DNA from: Cytophagaceae bacterium
Lineage (GTDB): Bacteria > Bacteroidota > Bacteroidia > Cytophagales > Cytophagaceae
NCBI GenBank assembly: GCA_025454925.1
Contig: JALONM010000032.1
Span: forward strand, 1-64,000
DNA length: 64,000 nucleotides
Direction of reading: 5' to 3'
This document shows positions 17,431 through 26,295 of the stretch, one piece after another (the first letter of the stretch is position 1; every line of letters begins with the position of its first letter). Made by a program: the position numbers and the translations under genes. Under the pieces are notes generated by a model. The model did no database searches. It was not told where the DNA came from and saw nothing but the letters and a program-made list of their open reading frames with translations.

Positions 17431-17463
17431 AAAGTCCCTTAACAGAATGTATTTTCAGTTACG

Positions 17464-17506
17464 ATATAGCTCTTGAATTCAACATTTGAGAGCTATATTG
17501 TTGAAT
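17464..17506. other. Two overlapping inverted repeats (mutually exclusive hairpins)
   Basis: ATATAGCTCT (17464-17473) pairs perfectly with AGAGCTATAT (17489-17498), and ATTCAACA (17477-17484) pairs perfectly with TGTTGAAT (17499-17506). The two stems interlock and cannot easily form together because no nucleotides separate the two 3' arms. There is no T-run, so it is an atypical terminator at best, located between convergent genes. Confidence 0.5.
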
Positions 17507-17512
17507 GGCTGA

Positions 17513-18397
17513 TTATGGAAAGCGTTTCAGGCTGTTGGCTGGAAACACCCATTCCGGCGTTACCAATTCTGCTGTTGGCAATTCATACCAGGGACTTATA
17601 TCTTCATTTTTCAAGTTATTTAAAATATGAATGTCCTGGGCTGGCATATAACTTTGTGCAAGCAGGAATAGTTTTTTCCCTTCTTTATTCTCCACCACAT
17701 CGATTACCTGCACCGCATGGCCGGGAAATCCTCCTTGAATAAACACGTCACCCGTTTGAATGTCCGCAACAGGAACGGATTTCAATTCTTTGGAAAGTGA
17801 GGCGCTTCCGGCATATTGAAATACCATGTTGAGGTAAGACCTGAAATTTTTATAACTACCGTCTTCTTGAGCTGTTTTTTTCCAAAGGACTTTGTTATTC
17901 GTTATTTGTGGGCGCATCCCTTTTTTCCATTCACTCCAGGCACACACATCGCCGCTGGTAAAGGAGAATTTTATTTTTTGATATTGTTGCGTAGAAAATA
18001 AATATTCAGCACGAAAGCGCATCACCGCGTCGGCACATTGCTGCAAGTCTTGTTTCCCAACGTCTATGTCCAATACCAAACAGTGGCCTTCCTGGTAAAT
18101 TTTATGGGAACCATTATACAATTCTACAAAAGGTTTACCTGGTTTAACGGGGAATTCGCGCAGCCATTGCGTGTAACTTCCGTTGGGTGCCAAGGGACGA
18201 GAATATCCGGGAGGAGCTGAAACTCTGTCGGCAAGGGCATCGTGCGGCACATGATTATCGAGCCAGCTATATAAGCAACTTTTGCATGTACTCTTTTTTA
18301 AGGCCGCTGAATGTACGAGGGCTTCTTTTTTTTCCTGGGAAGAACAGGAAAAAATGAACACCATCAGCATAGCCATCCGGACAAGGTTTTTTTTCAT
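17513..18397 (-). CDS. DUF4846 family lipoprotein
   Basis: A 294-residue lipoprotein: MKKNLVRMAMLMVFIFSC has a lipobox-type Cys18. The mature part shows hallmarks of the DUF4846 family common in Bacteroidota: VLDIDVGKQDLQQCADAVMR, QYAGSASLSKEL, GDVFIQGGFPGHAVQVID and FLLAQSYMPAQDIHIL. The conserved GGFPGHAV with a His, and two invariant-looking Cys near 38-41 (STCKSC), suggest a catalytic role, possibly a cysteine-peptidase-like fold, but the function is not established. It is convergent with the C1 peptidase gene and divergent from cbs. Confidence 0.82.
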   Translation of the reverse strand: MKKNLVRMAMLMVFIFSCSSQEKKEALVHSAALKKSTCKSCLYSWLDNHVPHDALADRVSAPPGYSRPLAPNGSYTQWLREFPVKPGKPFVELYNGSHKIYQEGHCLVLDIDVGKQDLQQCADAVMRFRAEYLFSTQQYQKIKFSFTSGDVCAWSEWKKGMRPQITNNKVLWKKTAQEDGSYKNFRSYLNMVFQYAGSASLSKELKSVPVADIQTGDVFIQGGFPGHAVQVIDVVENKEGKKLFLLAQSYMPAQDIHILNNLKNEDISPWYELPTAELVTPEWVFPANSLKRFP

Positions 18398-18500
18398 CGG
18401 TTATTTATTCCTTATTTATAAATTAAACGTAAAATCTATCTAAATAGTCAACACCATGGGCAAATATAATTGCCCCCTCAGGTATCCTTATTTTTTTGAA

Positions 18501-18513
18501 AGGACTAAGTCCT
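18501..18513. promoter_or_regulatory. Short palindrome upstream of cbs
   Basis: AGGACT-A-AGTCCT is a perfect 6-bp inverted repeat with a 1-nt centre, in the 166-bp region between the divergent DUF4846 and cbs genes. The size and position suit an operator, but no regulator is assigned. Confidence 0.3.
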
Positions 18514-18563
18514 AACAAGGAAACAAATTCATCGTACATTAGCATAGATAAACGAAGAATCCA

Positions 18564-19940
18564 ATGATTTACAATTCCATTGTGGACACGATCGGCAATA
18601 CTCCATTGGTCCGCTTAAACAGAGTCAACAAAGGAATACCGGGCAATATTCTGGTGAAAGTGGAATATTTCAATCCGGGAAATTCTGTGAAGGACAGAAT
18701 GGCCATAAAAATGGTTTTGGAGGCAGAAAAGGCCGGATTGCTGAAGCCTGGAGGTACCATTATTGAAGGGACTTCAGGCAATACAGGTATGGGCCTTGCG
18801 TTGACGGCTATTGCCAGAGGATACAAATGTATTTTCACCGTTTCCGACAAACAATCGAAAGAAAAGTTGGATGTATTGCGCGCCATGGGTGCAGAGGTGG
18901 TGGTTTGCCCTACCAACGTAGCTCCTACCGATCCTCAATCGTATTATTCAACGGCGGCGCGCCTCAACCGTGAAATTCCCAATTCGTTTTATCCCAACCA
19001 ATACGATAATCTTTCCAATACAGTAGCTCATTACGAAACTACAGGGCCGGAAATTTGGCGTGATACCGAAGGAAAAATTACACATTATGTGGCTGGTGTC
19101 GGAACCGGCGGAACCATGTGCGGGGTAGCCAAATATTTAAAGGAACAGAATGCTTCCGTGTATGCCTTGGGAGTAGACACCTATGGTTCCGTATTTAAAA
19201 AATATAAAGAGACGGGGATCTTCGATGAAAAAGAAATTTATCCTTACCGCACCGAAGGAATCGGGGAAGATATTTTACCCAAAAATGTCAATTTTGATTT
19301 GATTGATTCTTTCATCAAAGTCACGGATAAAGACGCTGCTATCATGACGCGCAGGCTTGCTAAGGAAGAAGGATTGTTTGTAGGCTGGTCTTGTGGAGCG
19401 GCCGTTTTCGGAGGCCTGGAATATGCCCGTCAGCATTTGCATCCGGATGATTTGATGGTGATTATTTTGCCTGATCATGGTACCCGTTATTTAGGTAAGG
19501 TATATAACGATGACTGGATGCGGCAATGCGGCTACCTGGAGAGTCGAACCTTTGCTACTGCACGCGATATTATTGCACATAAAAATCCTGTCTTAACGGT
19601 ATCGGTAGATACTTCAGTAGGAGAGGCCGTAACTCTTATGACGCGGGAAGGAATTTCCCAACTTCCGGTTTGTCAGGGAGATGAATTCGTGGGATCGCTC
19701 AGCGATCAATATGTATTGAAATGCATGCTGGAAGATAGTTCCATAAGTAGCAAAAAAGTAAAAGAAGTAATGGACAAACCTTTTATTTTCGTAGGTCTCG
19801 ACAATACACTGGATGTGCTTTCCAGTGCTATTACCAGGGAAAGTCCGGCCCTATTGGTGCGCGATGATTCGGAAGCCGTGCACATCATTACCCGTGCGGA
19901 TTTATTGGAAATGATTTCTAAAACCAACCTCGGCGTATGA
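18564..19940 (+). CDS. Cystathionine beta-synthase with C-terminal CBS pair
   Basis: A PLP enzyme of the fold-type II cysteine-synthase/cystathionine beta-synthase group that forms cystathionine from serine and homocysteine (or cysteine from O-acetylserine). The PLP Lys43 is in GNSVKDR, the substrate loop is TSGNTG (70-75) and the phosphate-binding loop is GTGGT (180-184). After about residue 330 comes a pair of CBS domains (e.g. MTREGISQLPV), the usual regulatory module in true CBS. The length, 458 residues, agrees. The gene overlaps the next one by 4 nt (ATGA), so it is co-transcribed with an FKBP gene and prmC. Confidence 0.92.
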   Translation: MIYNSIVDTIGNTPLVRLNRVNKGIPGNILVKVEYFNPGNSVKDRMAIKMVLEAEKAGLLKPGGTIIEGTSGNTGMGLALTAIARGYKCIFTVSDKQSKEKLDVLRAMGAEVVVCPTNVAPTDPQSYYSTAARLNREIPNSFYPNQYDNLSNTVAHYETTGPEIWRDTEGKITHYVAGVGTGGTMCGVAKYLKEQNASVYALGVDTYGSVFKKYKETGIFDEKEIYPYRTEGIGEDILPKNVNFDLIDSFIKVTDKDAAIMTRRLAKEEGLFVGWSCGAAVFGGLEYARQHLHPDDLMVIILPDHGTRYLGKVYNDDWMRQCGYLESRTFATARDIIAHKNPVLTVSVDTSVGEAVTLMTREGISQLPVCQGDEFVGSLSDQYVLKCMLEDSSISSKKVKEVMDKPFIFVGLDNTLDVLSSAITRESPALLVRDDSEAVHIITRADLLEMISKTNLGV

Positions 19941-20353
19941 GAATAATTCTTTTATTTTTGTTTTCGGCATTGTATGCGTTGGCTCAACAAGATACTATCA
20001 AAACCGCCGAAGGACTCCGGTACGTGAGGTTGCAGGCCGGAACCGGTGAGCTTCCAGCAGCCGGCGATAAATTAAAAGTACGTTTTGTTGGAAAACTTCA
20101 GGATGGTACTGTATTTGAATCCATAGAACCTGGCCAATCCTATACGTTTAAACTTGGAGAGGGAAGTGTTATTGCCGGTTGGGAAATAGGCTTTGCACGC
20201 ATGCGAAAAGGGGAAAAGGGAATGCTCATTATTCCGCCTACTCTTGCGTATGGATTAATGGGTGTCAAAGATCCGGAAGACAATGGAAAGTACCTTGTAC
20301 CCCCCGATGCGACCTTATGGTTTGAGGTGGAACTCATAGATATTAAGCGATGA
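19937..20353 (+). CDS. Exported FKBP-type peptidyl-prolyl isomerase
   Basis: A 138-residue prolyl isomerase that helps fold exported proteins. Residues 1-17 are a signal peptide (MRIILLFLFSALYALAQ). The FKBP core follows: LKVRFVGKLQDGTVFESI, then VIAGWEIGFARMRKGEKG and PPTLAYG, all typical FKBP active-site elements. Four-nucleotide ATGA overlaps join it to cbs upstream and to prmC downstream, so translational coupling is likely although the three functions are unrelated. Confidence 0.92.
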   Translation: MRIILLFLFSALYALAQQDTIKTAEGLRYVRLQAGTGELPAAGDKLKVRFVGKLQDGTVFESIEPGQSYTFKLGEGSVIAGWEIGFARMRKGEKGMLIIPPTLAYGLMGVKDPEDNGKYLVPPDATLWFEVELIDIKR

Positions 20354-21216
20354 ATGGATTAGGCGATTGCTGGAGGCAATTGAGTCATGAATTAATGGAG
20401 TGTTACGCGGCAGAAGAAGCCCGAACACTGAGTATGCTCCTGATTTGCGATGCTCTGAAAGTGAGCAAAAGTCAGGTTCTCATCAATCATCCTTACCCGT
20501 TTCAGCCTTCGGTATTAGAGCAATTGAATGCCGCAATAAAGCGATTAAAAAACTACGAACCCATTCAATATGTGCTGGGACATACCTGGTTTCATGACCT
20601 ATTGATTCAAATAAAACCAGGGGCGCTGATTCCAAGACCGGAAACAGAAGAATTAGTAGCGCTTATTACTGAGCGGCATCAAAATTCTATGTCAGCTTTA
20701 CTGGATGTATGTTCGGGAAGTGGTTGCATTTCATTGGCATTAAAAAAATATTTTCCTGAAACAGAAGTATACGCCTGGGAAATTTCTGAAGAAGCACTGG
20801 CTATAGCAAAGCAAAACGCCTCTCAACTTTCCTTGTCTGTAACTTTTCAGCAACGGGATGTTTTGCAACTTCCTTGGCCTTCCGATCAAACTTTCGATCT
20901 AATCGTCAGTAATCCCCCTTATGTATGTTTCTCTGAAAAATCAGCCATGCTACCCAATGTGCTGGAGTTTGAGCCTCACCTGGCTCTATTTGTAGATGAC
21001 GAGGATCCTGTGGTATTTTACCGCACCATTTTCAGAGAATCATTTCAGCTGCTTAAACCCGGCGGATGGCTTTATTTTGAAACCAATCCCAAGTTTGTGG
21101 ATACCATTCAGCAAGCCATGCATTGGTATGGTTACTCTCAAACAGAAGTAATAAGCGATTTCAGAGGCATGAAAAGATTTGTATGCGGAAGAAAGAATGA
21201 AGTAATATTTCCCTAA
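20350..21216 (+). CDS. prmC: Release factor glutamine methyltransferase PrmC
   Basis: PrmC methylates the Gln of the GGQ loop of release factors RF1/RF2, raising termination efficiency. The N-terminal helical domain contains PIQYVLGHTWF (71-81) and IPRPETEELV. The SAM-binding DVCSGSGCISLAL is at 119-131 and the catalytic NPPY motif at 188-191. The length, 288 residues, is normal. It starts inside the stop of the FKBP gene (ATGA overlap) and closes the cbs operon. Confidence 0.94.
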   Translation: MNGLGDCWRQLSHELMECYAAEEARTLSMLLICDALKVSKSQVLINHPYPFQPSVLEQLNAAIKRLKNYEPIQYVLGHTWFHDLLIQIKPGALIPRPETEELVALITERHQNSMSALLDVCSGSGCISLALKKYFPETEVYAWEISEEALAIAKQNASQLSLSVTFQQRDVLQLPWPSDQTFDLIVSNPPYVCFSEKSAMLPNVLEFEPHLALFVDDEDPVVFYRTIFRESFQLLKPGGWLYFETNPKFVDTIQQAMHWYGYSQTEVISDFRGMKRFVCGRKNEVIFP

Positions 21217-21281
21217 GATTATTTTTTTATTACGTGTAAGATTGTCTCCTAAATAATAACTCATCAGTCTTGTAAGGCTTC

Positions 21282-21289
21282 TACCTTTG
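21282..21289 (+). promoter_or_regulatory. Possible -7 box for the OmpA-like gene
   Basis: TACCTTTG, an exact TAnnTTTG match, lies 20 nt before the ATG at 21310. A -33 TTG at the right spacing was not found. Confidence 0.4.
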
Positions 21290-21309
21290 CTTTTTTAAAA
21301 ACAGGACTT

Positions 21310-22818
21310 ATGAAATTTAAAATGCACTGGTTGATTGGCATAGCATTGCTCTGTGCCCTTCCCTCGTTCTCTCAAACTCCCGTTAAACGACTCACCATTG
21401 GCTTAAGTGCCGGTGTTCGCGAATATCAAGGAGACCTTGGTAATGATTTTTACATCGGTTGGCTAAAACCAAAATTTACCGGTGGTATTAATCTAGGGTA
21501 CTATTTGTCTCCTTCATTTGATCTGGGCCTTATGGCCAACTACGGAATGCTGAAGCATTATCACCGCAAATCGGCGTACTACGATGAGCGTTTCCTAGAA
21601 TCTAAAATGTTAGATTTTTCTGTATTCACTCGTTTGAAAATGAACAATGGAAAAATTCTGAAAGAGAATGCTTTCGTTGGTCCATATCTATTAGCTGGTG
21701 TGGGCATGTACATGGCGAATGATAACGTAACCCGCGGAGAAATTAAAAATCCATCCAATGTTACCTCGCTGGATATTCCTGTTGGAGTAGGTCTTCGTTT
21801 CCGCCTGTCCGATGCGTTCTCTATGCACCTTCAAACTACCTTCCACCAAGGATTTAAAGATACGTATGATGGAAAAGAAAACTCTTCCCGTTGGTATGAC
21901 AAACATTTGCACCATTCTCTTGGTCTGAATTATAATTTTGGAAAATTCTCTCCACGTGATTCCGATGGCGATGGTGTTCCTGATTTTCTGGACAAGTGTC
22001 CGGACACAAAAAGTGGATATAAAGTTGATGCTTTAGGTTGTCCGTTGGATACCGATAAAGATGGTCTGGTAGATTCTGAAGACGCTTGTCCGGATATGGC
22101 AGGTACAGCGGCTTTGAAAGGTTGTCCCGATTCGGATGGCGACGGTGTGGCGGATAATGCAGATGCTTGTCCTAAGGTAGCCGGTTTGTCTCAATTTGCA
22201 GGTTGTCCTGACTCAGACGGTGATGGCATCGAAGACTATAAAGATAAATGTCCGAATGAAAAAGGATTGGCAAGTACACAAGGATGCCCTGATTCAGACG
22301 GCGATGGCGTAATCGATGCCAACGATCAGTGTCCTTCCGTAAAAGGTCTGGCTGCCTTGGCGGGTTGTCCGGATGGAGATGGCGACGGTGTTTCTGATAA
22401 AGAGGATAAATGTCCGACCGTAGCGGGATTGCTTGAGAACAAAGGTTGTCCTGCTATTAAAGAAGAGGTAAAACAAAAATTAAGCTTGGCGGCTAAAGGT
22501 GTATTCTTTGAGACGGGTAAAGATGTTATCAAAAAAGAATCATTTGATGATTTAGATAACCTGGTGGCTATCCTTAACTCAGAGAAGGATGTAAACTGCA
22601 ACATCAACGGACATACCGATAATGTTGGGGATGAAGCTAAAAACGTAGATTTGTCGAAGCGTCGTGCCGAAGCTGTAAAGGCTTATTTGATCAGCAAAGG
22701 TATTGCAGCGGAAAGACTCACTGCGGAAGGCTTCGGTTCTTCCAAGCCCCTGGCCGATAATAAAACTGCTGCGGGAAGAGCGCTAAACCGTCGTGTAGAA
22801 TTTGTATTGAGTTATTAA
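21310..22818 (+). CDS. OmpA-family outer-membrane protein with thrombospondin type 3 repeats
   Basis: A 502-residue outer-membrane protein: signal peptide (ending LPSFSQ), an eight-strand-like barrel (about 25-215), six thrombospondin type 3 repeats of about 27 residues (DSDGDG-D-CP-GCP, about 218-385) that bind calcium and act as a stalk, and a C-terminal OmpA peptidoglycan-binding domain (INGHTDNVGDEA, LSKRRAEAVKAYL). It links outer membrane and cell wall; this architecture is among the most abundant envelope proteins in Bacteroidota. Its own promoter-like box and a strong terminator make it a single-gene unit. Confidence 0.92.
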   Translation: MKFKMHWLIGIALLCALPSFSQTPVKRLTIGLSAGVREYQGDLGNDFYIGWLKPKFTGGINLGYYLSPSFDLGLMANYGMLKHYHRKSAYYDERFLESKMLDFSVFTRLKMNNGKILKENAFVGPYLLAGVGMYMANDNVTRGEIKNPSNVTSLDIPVGVGLRFRLSDAFSMHLQTTFHQGFKDTYDGKENSSRWYDKHLHHSLGLNYNFGKFSPRDSDGDGVPDFLDKCPDTKSGYKVDALGCPLDTDKDGLVDSEDACPDMAGTAALKGCPDSDGDGVADNADACPKVAGLSQFAGCPDSDGDGIEDYKDKCPNEKGLASTQGCPDSDGDGVIDANDQCPSVKGLAALAGCPDGDGDGVSDKEDKCPTVAGLLENKGCPAIKEEVKQKLSLAAKGVFFETGKDVIKKESFDDLDNLVAILNSEKDVNCNINGHTDNVGDEAKNVDLSKRRAEAVKAYLISKGIAAERLTAEGFGSSKPLADNKTAAGRALNRRVEFVLSY

Positions 22819-22874
22819 TGCTTCAGCAAAAAGAACGTAAGCAAAGTCCATTCTAGCAACTTTCCTTTTCATTC

Positions 22875-22907
22875 AAAAAGACCACTTATCAAGTGGTCTT
22901 TTTTTTT
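22875..22907 (+). terminator. Rho-independent terminator of the OmpA-like gene
   Basis: AAAAAGACCACTT, loop ATC, AAGTGGTCTTT and a run of T. The stem is perfect and the T-run is about nine. Confidence 0.9.
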
Positions 22908-23051
22908 GGTGCAGCACCTACGTAAAGCTAGGTTTGAGGTTGTGTCTTAATCCATCTTTTTTCATTCAAGGCTAAATTTTTTTTTCGTGGGAGGGGGTTA
23001 CTTCAGAAATTGATTTTTTGATGAGGCCATTACAAATAACCAGAATTCGTT

Positions 23052-25949
23052 ATGAGATCGAAAATTACTACTACCTTATTGCTCATCATGTTAATTCCCA
23101 ATATGGTGCAAGCACAACTGTCTAGAAACAACACCCGCAAAAGCGTGGTTTACCGGAGCAACTACCAGCGCATGGTGGCCGGTCCATCTTCTAATTCACT
23201 TTTTGAAATTCGTGAAGGAAAATTATACGCCGTTGGATTTAATGCCATGGGTCAACTGGGTATTGGAAATACCACAGACCAGTCTACTCAGGTGCAAGTG
23301 GGAACGGACAATACCTGGGTGCAGGTGAGTTCGGGTTCTACAGCTGCCAATGGCATAAAAGCCAATGGTACGCTTTGGCGAATGGGGCAAACCGGCGCCG
23401 GCAATTCCAATACACCAGTTCAATTGGGAACCGACAATAAATGGGTGTCGGTGACAACAGGTGGAGATTTTGGAGCGGCCATTAAATCCGATGGCACCCT
23501 GTGGACTTGGGGAACCAATACGTATGGTCAACTGGGTGATGGCAGTAATACGAATCGCTCAACGCCTGTGCAGGTTGGAAGCAACAGCGATTGGGTGGCG
23601 GTATCGGCCGGAAATTTTTTCTGCATGGGATTGCGCGCGAATGGTACTCTCTGGACTTGGGGATACAACAACGTAGGTCAGTTGGGCGATGGCACTACCA
23701 CCAATAAAAACGTTCCGACACAGGTGGGTACCAATGATAACTGGCAATACATCAGCTGCGGAAACAATTTCAGTATGGCCATCAAATCCGACGGTACCTT
23801 GTGGGGATGGGGCAAAGCTACAGCAGGGCAAATCGGAGGAGGAGCCATTGTGGATCAGACCTTGCCACTACAAATTGGAACGGATTCCAAATGGGTAGCG
23901 GTGTGGTGCGGAAGCCAGCATGCGATAGGTCTTAAATCCAATGGAACTCTTTGGGCAAGCGGCGCCAACGGCAACGGACAACTAGGCATTGGAAATACTA
24001 CCACACAGTACTCGTTTACTCAATTGGGTAGCGATCAAGATTGGGTAGCTGCTACCGCCGGATCTTTTCATAGCGCTGCCCTGAAAGCCAATGGTAATGT
24101 ATATTCCTGGGGAGCCAATAATAAAGGCCAGTTGGCCATCGGAAGCATAGTACAGCAAACAGAGCCCGTATTGGTGAGTGCTACTTTTTCCGAATGGATT
24201 TCAATTTCCAGTGGAGAAACGCACGCGCTTGGCATTCGCTCCAGTGGCACCTTATGGGCTTGGGGAAAAAATGAGAACAATCAATTGGGCGATGGTACAA
24301 GCACTTCGGCAGACGGTCCAATACAAATTGGCACGGACTCCAACTGGATCTCAGTAAGCGCCGGATATCAGCACTCGCTGGCATTAAAATCGAATGGTAC
24401 TTTGTGGGCTTGGGGAGAAAATGCTGACGGACAACTGGGCGACAATACCTTCATCAACAAATCCACTCCCGTACAAATTGGTACGGATGACAATTGGGTT
24501 TCCATCTCTGCCAATAACCAATATTCATTCGCAATAAAATCCGACGGTACCCTGTGGGCTTGGGGTTCTAACACTTCCGGAAAACTGGGCGACGGTACGA
24601 ACTTCTCTCGAAAAGTGCCTACTCAGATTGGTACCGGTAATACCTGGAATTCTATTGATGGCGCTACTTCGCACTCAGTTGCATTGATGACGAATGGAAC
24701 GCTTTGGATCTGGGGAGATAATTCTTCCGGAACGTATGGAAATGGAACTACCAATTCGGTAAGTACACCTACCCAAATTGGCTCCGACACGTGGTTTGCC
24801 TGCAGCGCTTCTAGTTTGAATACGCATGGAATCAAACCGGGAGGAACCTTTTGGGGAACCGGCTGGAATACTTTAGGTCAAATCGGCGATGGCAGCAATA
24901 CCAATCAAACCAGCTTTATTCAAATTGGAAGTGATACCAAATGGATAGCCATGTACAAGTATGCTACTTCCTTCGGGCATGCTTTAAAAACCGATGGTAC
25001 GCTTTGGGGATGGGGAACCAACAACGATGGGAACCTTGGAACGGATGATACGAATATTCGATTTACCGCTGAACAAATTGGTTCCGAATCCAACTGGATC
25101 AGTGTGGTAGACGGTAATAATTTTGCAGTGGCTCTGCGTACGTTCCGCACGGAATATTGCGCTACTGGAAATAATGCACATGGACAGTTGGGCACTTATA
25201 CCACGGGCAATGTCAATAAGTTTACTTGTATTTCCTGCGTAAAGCCTGGCATAGGCACTATTTCTGGTGCGGCCTCCATTTGTGAAAATGGTACCGATGT
25301 ATTTACTGTTCCTCCGGTATCGGGCGCAACTGGCTATACTTGGACCTTAGCAAGCGGATGGACAGGGACCTCTACAACCAATTCCATTTCGGTCACAGTC
25401 GGATCAACCGGTGGTACAATTTCTGTTGTAGCTGCCAGCAGTGCTTGTGGAAATACTCGCAGCAGTTCCAAATCAGTAGCGGTGGTTACGATAGATAAAA
25501 CCGTAACATTCGCGAACGATATTTTAACAGCCGTTCAGTCTTCTGCTACGTATCAATGGTTGGATTGTAATAATTCTGAAAACCCGATTAGTGGCGAAAC
25601 CGCACAATCATTTCCTGTAACGGCCCTGGGTTCTTATTCGGTAGAAATTACCTACAATGGATGTACGGCAATTTCCTCTTGCTCCAACATTACCACATTG
25701 TCTAATCTTGATGCTGAGGAGTTGAATTACCAGCTCTATCCTAATCCGGTAAGAGATCGTGTTACTCTTTCTATGGTGAAATCTTCCACCCTGGAATTAA
25801 TCAATGCGCAAGGTTCTTTGTTGCAAACCCTGGACCTGTCTTCCGGTGAAAATTCCGTGGATGTATCCACACTAGAAAATGGAATATATTTTATCAAAAT
25901 TATTTCAGGTTCAGAAATTCAAACAACCAGCCTGGTGGTAGCCCATTAA
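23052..25949 (+). CDS. Secreted RCC1-repeat protein with PKD-like domain and T9SS sorting tail
   Basis: A 965-residue exported protein. After the signal peptide (ending MVQAQ), residues about 55-730 are some 14 RCC1-like units of about 52 residues, typically GTLWAWG-x-N-xx-GQLGDG with a TPVQIGTD-NW link; 14 units could make two seven-bladed propellers. Residues about 735-870 contain Cys-containing PKD/Ig-like beta domains (TVPPVSGATGYTW). The final about 80 residues are a type IX secretion sorting domain (YQLYPNPVRDRVTLSM, then ENGIYFIKI), so the protein should be exported to the surface or medium. Binding partners are unknown. A terminator follows. Confidence 0.92.
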   Translation: MRSKITTTLLLIMLIPNMVQAQLSRNNTRKSVVYRSNYQRMVAGPSSNSLFEIREGKLYAVGFNAMGQLGIGNTTDQSTQVQVGTDNTWVQVSSGSTAANGIKANGTLWRMGQTGAGNSNTPVQLGTDNKWVSVTTGGDFGAAIKSDGTLWTWGTNTYGQLGDGSNTNRSTPVQVGSNSDWVAVSAGNFFCMGLRANGTLWTWGYNNVGQLGDGTTTNKNVPTQVGTNDNWQYISCGNNFSMAIKSDGTLWGWGKATAGQIGGGAIVDQTLPLQIGTDSKWVAVWCGSQHAIGLKSNGTLWASGANGNGQLGIGNTTTQYSFTQLGSDQDWVAATAGSFHSAALKANGNVYSWGANNKGQLAIGSIVQQTEPVLVSATFSEWISISSGETHALGIRSSGTLWAWGKNENNQLGDGTSTSADGPIQIGTDSNWISVSAGYQHSLALKSNGTLWAWGENADGQLGDNTFINKSTPVQIGTDDNWVSISANNQYSFAIKSDGTLWAWGSNTSGKLGDGTNFSRKVPTQIGTGNTWNSIDGATSHSVALMTNGTLWIWGDNSSGTYGNGTTNSVSTPTQIGSDTWFACSASSLNTHGIKPGGTFWGTGWNTLGQIGDGSNTNQTSFIQIGSDTKWIAMYKYATSFGHALKTDGTLWGWGTNNDGNLGTDDTNIRFTAEQIGSESNWISVVDGNNFAVALRTFRTEYCATGNNAHGQLGTYTTGNVNKFTCISCVKPGIGTISGAASICENGTDVFTVPPVSGATGYTWTLASGWTGTSTTNSISVTVGSTGGTISVVAASSACGNTRSSSKSVAVVTIDKTVTFANDILTAVQSSATYQWLDCNNSENPISGETAQSFPVTALGSYSVEITYNGCTAISSCSNITTLSNLDAEELNYQLYPNPVRDRVTLSMVKSSTLELINAQGSLLQTLDLSSGENSVDVSTLENGIYFIKIISGSEIQTTSLVVAH

Positions 25950-26045
25950 ACCGACTTTTCTCAATAGCAAAATCGCTGCGGAGAAAGAATAAGAGTCTGG
26001 TAGTAGTTTTCAGAGTATCGGATTTCTGATCATTCTGGAAAAGTG

Positions 26046-26074
26046 AAAAGAGGAGCTTTGGCTCCTCTTTTTTT
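26046..26074 (+). terminator. Rho-independent terminator of the RCC1 gene
   Basis: AAAAGAGGAGC, loop TTTG, GCTCCTCTTTT then T. An 11-bp stem flanked by A and T runs, so it could also act on minus-strand transcription. Confidence 0.88.
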
Positions 26075-26090
26075 AACCGAAATTTCCACA

Positions 26091-26250
26091 TTGAATTTCT
26101 ATTGAAAAACGACTACTAAAATCAAGGGCTTCAGAAGGAATCGAATAAAAGAAATTCTTTTCTAAGTCGGGATTACCGGCCATGGATCTACGATCCATGA
26201 GCTTTCTCCATAGAAGCGAAGCGCACTATGGAGAAAAGCGGGATAAAAAT
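26091..26250. repeat. Composite palindromic repeat, copy A
   Basis: Shares its left part (attgaaaaacgact with aaatcaagggctt, then aagaaattcttttctaag) with copy C near 38.82 kb, and its right part (gatccatgagctt, aatagaagcgaag-type loop) with copy D near 39.05 kb. It contains two hairpins: CATGGATC-TAC-GATCCATG (26181-26199) and GCTTTCTCCATAG...CTATGGAGAAAAGC (26201-26239) with loop AAGCGAAGCGCA. No open frame. It sits between the convergent RCC1 and DUF2306 genes, right after the terminator. Confidence 0.75.
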
Positions 26251-26295
26251 ATTTTCCTACTTGCACAGCGCGTCATCGACAGCGTTGAAATGTTA

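Noticed and set aside
21960-22480. Regular 81-bp periodicity suggesting a repeat array
   Set aside because: It encodes the thrombospondin type 3 repeats of the OmpA-like protein; no CRISPR-like identical spacers or repeats.
24000-25200. Several minus-strand frames with regular spacing inside the RCC1 gene
   Set aside because: They mirror the repeats of the plus-strand gene and are antisense shadows, not genes.
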